From: an uncultured Bacteroidales bacterium
GTDB lineage: Bacteria > Bacteroidota > Bacteroidia > Bacteroidales > Paludibacteraceae
Assembly (NCBI GenBank): GCA_902771935.1
Contig: CACXYM010000008.1
Span: 42,453 to 106,452 of the forward strand
DNA length: 64,000 nt
Reading direction: 5' to 3'
The notes beneath the pieces were generated by a model. It was not told where the DNA came from. It ran no database searches and worked only from the letters and a program-made list of their open reading frames with translations. The translations under genes were made by a program, and so were the position numbers. Shown here one piece after another: positions 61,103 to 64,000 of the stretch. Positions within the stretch are counted from its first letter, which is position 1. Each line of letters begins with the position of its first letter.

Positions 61103-61134
61103 CAAAGGTACAACATTTTTTTCATTGTACCAAA
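61103..61134 (-). promoter_or_regulatory. Promoter of the three-gene unit 61029-59593
   Basis: On the minus strand TTTG (61134-61131), a 20-base spacer and TACCTTTG (61110-61103), 73 bases before the first start codon. No terminator was seen between uvrB and this promoter. Confidence 0.85.
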
Positions 61135-61189
61135 TAAATGTATAAAAAAATTAAATTTTTACGTCATTATGTCGATTTTGAAGCAGTAA

Positions 61190-63125
61190 TTATGACATAG
61201 TGTCAAGTTTATCGGACATCTGCAACATTTCGTCGCGCAGTCGCGCTGCAAGCACGAAATCCAACTCTTTGGCAGCAGCAAGCATCATGCGGCGTTTCTT
61301 TTCCATTGCTTTTTCCAGCTCCTTAGCAGACATTGTTTGCCAGTCGGCCGTTTTCCATCCTTCTCGTATAGCAGCTTCGACTTTTGCTTTCTCGGCTTCG
61401 GGATCTTTGTACAATGCAGATAATGCAGAGGTGGATATATCTTTCTTTATGGCTGTAGGTGTGATGTTATGTGCTTTATTATAAGCCATTTGTTTATCAC
61501 GACGGCGGTTGGTCTCGTCAATAGTCGCTTGCATAACGTTTATCGCGCAAGAAGCCTTCCTTGTCAGCATCCAGAATAGCCACGAGACTCACTTCCGGCA
61601 AGTCTAATCCTTCGCGCAAGAGGTTCACACCTACTAACACGCTATACACGCCTTTGCGCAGATCTTCCATGATTTTGACGCGCTCAATGGTATCAATATC
61701 GGAGTGGATATATGCGGAACTAACACCATAACGCCGCAAGTAATCATCTAACTCTTCGGCCATGCGTTTTGTGAGCGTTGTAACCAAAACACGTTCGCCA
61801 CGTTTGATACGAGTGTGTATCTCGTCCATCAAGTCGTCGACTTGGTGCTTGGAAGGACGCACTTCAATTTCGGGGTCTAAGAGGCCTGTAGGACGAATAA
61901 GTTGGTCGATAACGATACCTTCGCTTTTGTCGAGTTCGTATTCCGCAGGCGTTGCGGAGAGGTAAATTGTTTGTCCCACCTTAGACTCAAACTCTTCGAA
62001 GGTAAGGGGACGGTTATCTTTGGCAGCCGGAAGGCGAAAACCATAATTGACAAGGTTTTCTTTGCGCGCCTTGTCGCCTCCATACATAGCGTGTATCTGC
62101 GGCATAGTGACATGGCTCTCATCAACGATGAGTAACATATCATCCGGGAAATAATCTATCAGGCAATAAGGTGGTGTTCCTGGTTCGCGGCCGTCGAAAT
62201 ATCGGCTGTAGTTCTCAACACCAGAACAGTAACCTAATTCTTGAATCATTTCCATGTCATATTTCACACGCTCCTCAATACGGTTGGCATACATCTCCTC
62301 GCCTATTGATTGGAAATAAGCCACTTGATTTGCAAGGTCGAGTTTGATTTGTGACATCGCCGCCTCGATACGTTCTTTACTTGTGCAGAAGATAGTGGCG
62401 GGATAGATATTGTAATAATCGTAATCAAAGGTCTCGCTGTCTGCCATGCTCCATGTGGAAATGCGATCAATCTCATTGCCGAAGAACTCTACACGTACCA
62501 CATATTCTGCGTATGCAAGCGCGATATCTACTGTATCGCCTTTAACGCGAAAACGTCCACGCGCCAAATCCAAATCATTGCGTATATACTGCGCACCCAC
62601 CAATTGTTTGAGAAAGTCGTCCATCGGTAGCATGTCACCTCGACGGATAGATATACAGTTTTGTGAGAAGTCTTGCGGCGAACCGATACCATAGAGACAA
62701 CTAACCGACGAGACTACAATCACATCCTTCCGGCCGGAAAGAAGTGCTGCTGTTGCACTAAGCCGCAGCCGGTCTATTTCTTCGTTGATAGAAAGGTCCT
62801 TTTCGATATATGTGTCGGTAGAAGGAATATACGCTTCAGGCTGATAGTAGTCGTAATAGGAAACGAAATACTCCACGGCATTCTTTGGAAAGAACGCTTT
62901 CATCTCGGAATATAATTGCGCTGCAAGTGTTTTGTTGTGCGAGAGAATAAGTGTCGGTCTGTTGAGCTGGGCAATGACGTTGGCGATAGTAAATGTCTTG
63001 CCGCTACCTGTCACGCCCAAAAGCGTCTGCGCAGGCGCACCAGCACGCACACCATCCACCAAAGCTTTGATAGCTTCGGGTTGGTCGCCTGTCGGTTGAT
63101 ATGGGCTGACTAACTGATAAGGCAT
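61190..63125 (-). pseudogene. uvrB: uvrB interrupted by a frame-shifting deletion that removes helicase motif VI
   Basis: The first 520 or so residues are normal Uvr[18 protein letters not shown], Walker [19 protein letters not shown], the beta-hairpin [20 protein letters not shown], motif [12 protein letters not shown] and motif [21 protein letters not shown]. After [12 protein letters not shown] the frame changes and stops (61518). The remainder continues in another frame ([20 protein letters not shown], then the UVR motif in ELEKAMEKKRRMMLAAAKEL) to 61190. About 28-30 residues, including the QTxGRAAR motif VI with the arginine finger, are missing at the junction near 61535-61545. UvrB needs motif VI for ATP hydrolysis, so neither piece should be active. 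It starts one base after the argS stop. Confidence 0.82.
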
Positions 63126-63126
63126 T

Positions 63127-64000
63127 TTACATTCTTTCCGGCACTTCTATACCAAGTAAGTTCATCGCGGAGCGAATGACTTTCGCTACGTTTTTAGCGA
63201 GTAAGAGGCGTAACACACGTTTGGCAGTATCCGGCTCGTTGAGGATACTCAAATCGTGATAGAAGGAGTTGAAATCGCACGCCAACGCATAAGCGTAATT
63301 GCAAATGACAGCCGGCGAGAAGTCATCTCCCGCTTGGCGAACTATTGCAGGATAATCGCAGAGGCGCTGAATGAGGGAGAGTTCCTTTGGAGCTATTTGT
63401 AAATTGTCATTTGTGATTTGCAATTTTTCTTCAGCAGCCTTGCGGAGCACGGACTGGATGCGTGCGTAGGTATATTGGATGAATGGACCGGTGTTTCCGT
63501 TGAAGTCAATTGACTCTTCGGGGTTGAAGAGCATATTCTTGCGCGGGTCGACTTTGAGGATGAAATATTTGAGTGCGCCAAGTCCTACTTTGCGGGCTAT
63601 CTCGTTAGCCTCAGCGTCTGTGATACCCTGTAAGGTATTGACTTTGTCCTTGCTTATCTCTCGCGCATCCTCAACCATTTTATCCATTAAGTCATCGGCA
63701 TCAACAACCGTTCCTTCGCGGGACTTCATCTTGCCGTTCGGCAGTTCGACCATGCCGTAAGAGAAATGCACTAACTCTTTGCCAAACGGGAAGCCAAGAC
63801 GATCAAGAAGGATAGAAAGCACTTTGAAGTGATACTCTTGCTCATTACCAACGACATAAACCATTTTGTCAATCGGATAGTCCTGGAAGCGGAGCTTGGC
63901 AGTACCGATATCTTGCGTCATATAAACGGAAGTGCCATCCGAACGGAGCAGCAATTTTTCGTCTAAGCCATCTTTGGTTAAGTCAGCCCAAACAGAACCG
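63127..64000 (-). CDS. argS: Arginyl-tRNA synthetase, N-terminus outside the window
   Basis: About 290 C-terminal residues are visible and the frame is open to the window edge. Class I features: [20 protein letters not shown], the region around [17 protein letters not shown], and the KMSKS-like [36 protein letters not shown] and the anticodon-binding domain ending in GIEVPERM fit ArgS. Between VLRKAAEE and [11 protein letters not shown] the protein has about 12 extra residues ([13 protein letters not shown]) encoded by a heptamer array at 63393-63427. The enzyme is essential, so the insertion must be tolerated if the genome sequence is right. Confidence 0.94.
   Translation of the reverse strand, partial: GSVWADLTKDGLDEKLLLRSDGTSVYMTQDIGTAKLRFQDYPIDKMVYVVGNEQEYHFKVLSILLDRLGFPFGKELVHFSYGMVELPNGKMKSREGTVVDADDLMDKMVEDAREISKDKVNTLQGITDAEANEIARKVGLGALKYFILKVDPRKNMLFNPEESIDFNGNTGPFIQYTYARIQSVLRKAAEEKLQITNDNLQIAPKELSLIQRLCDYPAIVRQAGDDFSPAVICNYAYALACDFNSFYHDLSILNEPDTAKRVLRLLLAKNVAKVIRSAMNLLGIEVPERM
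63393..63427. repeat. Heptamer array inside argS
   Basis: Five 7-bp units (CTATTTG, TAAATTG, TCATTTG, TGATTTG, CAATTTT). It encodes a loop in the alpha-helical part between the catalytic core and the anticodon-binding domain. Related to the ATTTGTA family. Confidence 0.8.

Noticed and set aside
1-64000. tRNA, rRNA, riboswitch or insertion-sequence features
   Set aside because: No cloverleaf with conserved T-loop, no rRNA segment, no known riboswitch core and no transposase or terminal inverted repeats were recognised on either strand by eye; a covariance-model scan would be decisive.

Overview
The window comes from a strictly anaerobic, gut- or rumen-type Bacteroidales bacterium. The evidence is a SusC/SusD pair, several promoters of the Bacteroidetes type (TTTG at -33, about 19-20 nt, TAnnTTTG at -7), signal-peptidase-II lipoproteins, a flavodiiron protein next to rubrerythrin, BspA-like leucine-rich repeats, and Bacteroidetes-type RecQ, RimO, Ffh and PNPase. 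I do not assign a genus. No rRNA, tRNA, insertion sequence, integrase or CRISPR array was seen.

Layout. (1) 1-19.5 kb, minus strand: one surface-polysaccharide operon with 20 genes in the window, most joined by ATGA-type overlaps. It starts at a promoter near 19.57 kb with a Wzt-type ABC ATPase and continues through an acetyltransferase, an LTA-synthase-like membrane enzyme, six GT2-type and one GT4-type glycosyltransferases, two TupA-like ATP-grasp ligases, a third ATP-grasp enzyme cut by the window edge, and two beta-propeller proteins. Its middle looks like a complete module for making dTDP-Fuc4NAc (WecE-like, WecD-like), loading a sugar onto undecaprenyl phosphate (ArnC/GtrB-like), flipping it (two small SMR/EamA proteins) and transferring it outside (DUF6056-like membrane protein). 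(2) 19.6-25.4 kb, minus: flavodiiron protein, rubrerythrin, prfA, a small exported protein, folD, ffh. (3) 25.8-34.7 kb, minus: a sugar-uptake locus of SLC45-type MFS permease, SusC, SusD, a SusE/F-like lipoprotein and a lipoprotein with Ig-like repeats. (4) 34.8-50.2 kb, plus: recQ, rimO, two HU-type genes (one fused to a membrane helix and a LysM-like domain), uvrA, then a second glycan cluster (dehydratase, WecA-like transferase, ABC-F, deacetylase-like protein, two glycosyltransferases). (5) 50.2-57.1 kb: exported or membrane proteins of unknown role. (6) 57.2-64 kb: pnp, three small unknown genes, a broken uvrB and the end of argS.

Two patterns stand out. First, two genes of the capsule operon carry G-homopolymers. 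The G8 tract in an acyltransferase gene puts it out of frame; removing one G restores a last membrane helix and a stop codon that forms the usual 4-base overlap with the next gene. The G11 tract lies in frame in a beta-propeller gene. Both look like slipped-strand phase-variation switches. Second, short imperfect tandem arrays with units of exactly 7 bp (also 8 and 11 bp) are scattered through the window. They belong to a few sequence families, and members of the same family occur between genes, across stop and start codons, and inside coding sequences, including the wecE-like gene, argS and several glycosyltransferases, where they add 10-15 residues.

Nucleotide excision repair also looks abnormal: uvrA has no ATG, GTG or TTG at its conserved N-terminus, and uvrB lacks helicase motif VI through a frame-shifting deletion. 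Whether these are biological or assembly effects cannot be decided from the sequence alone.
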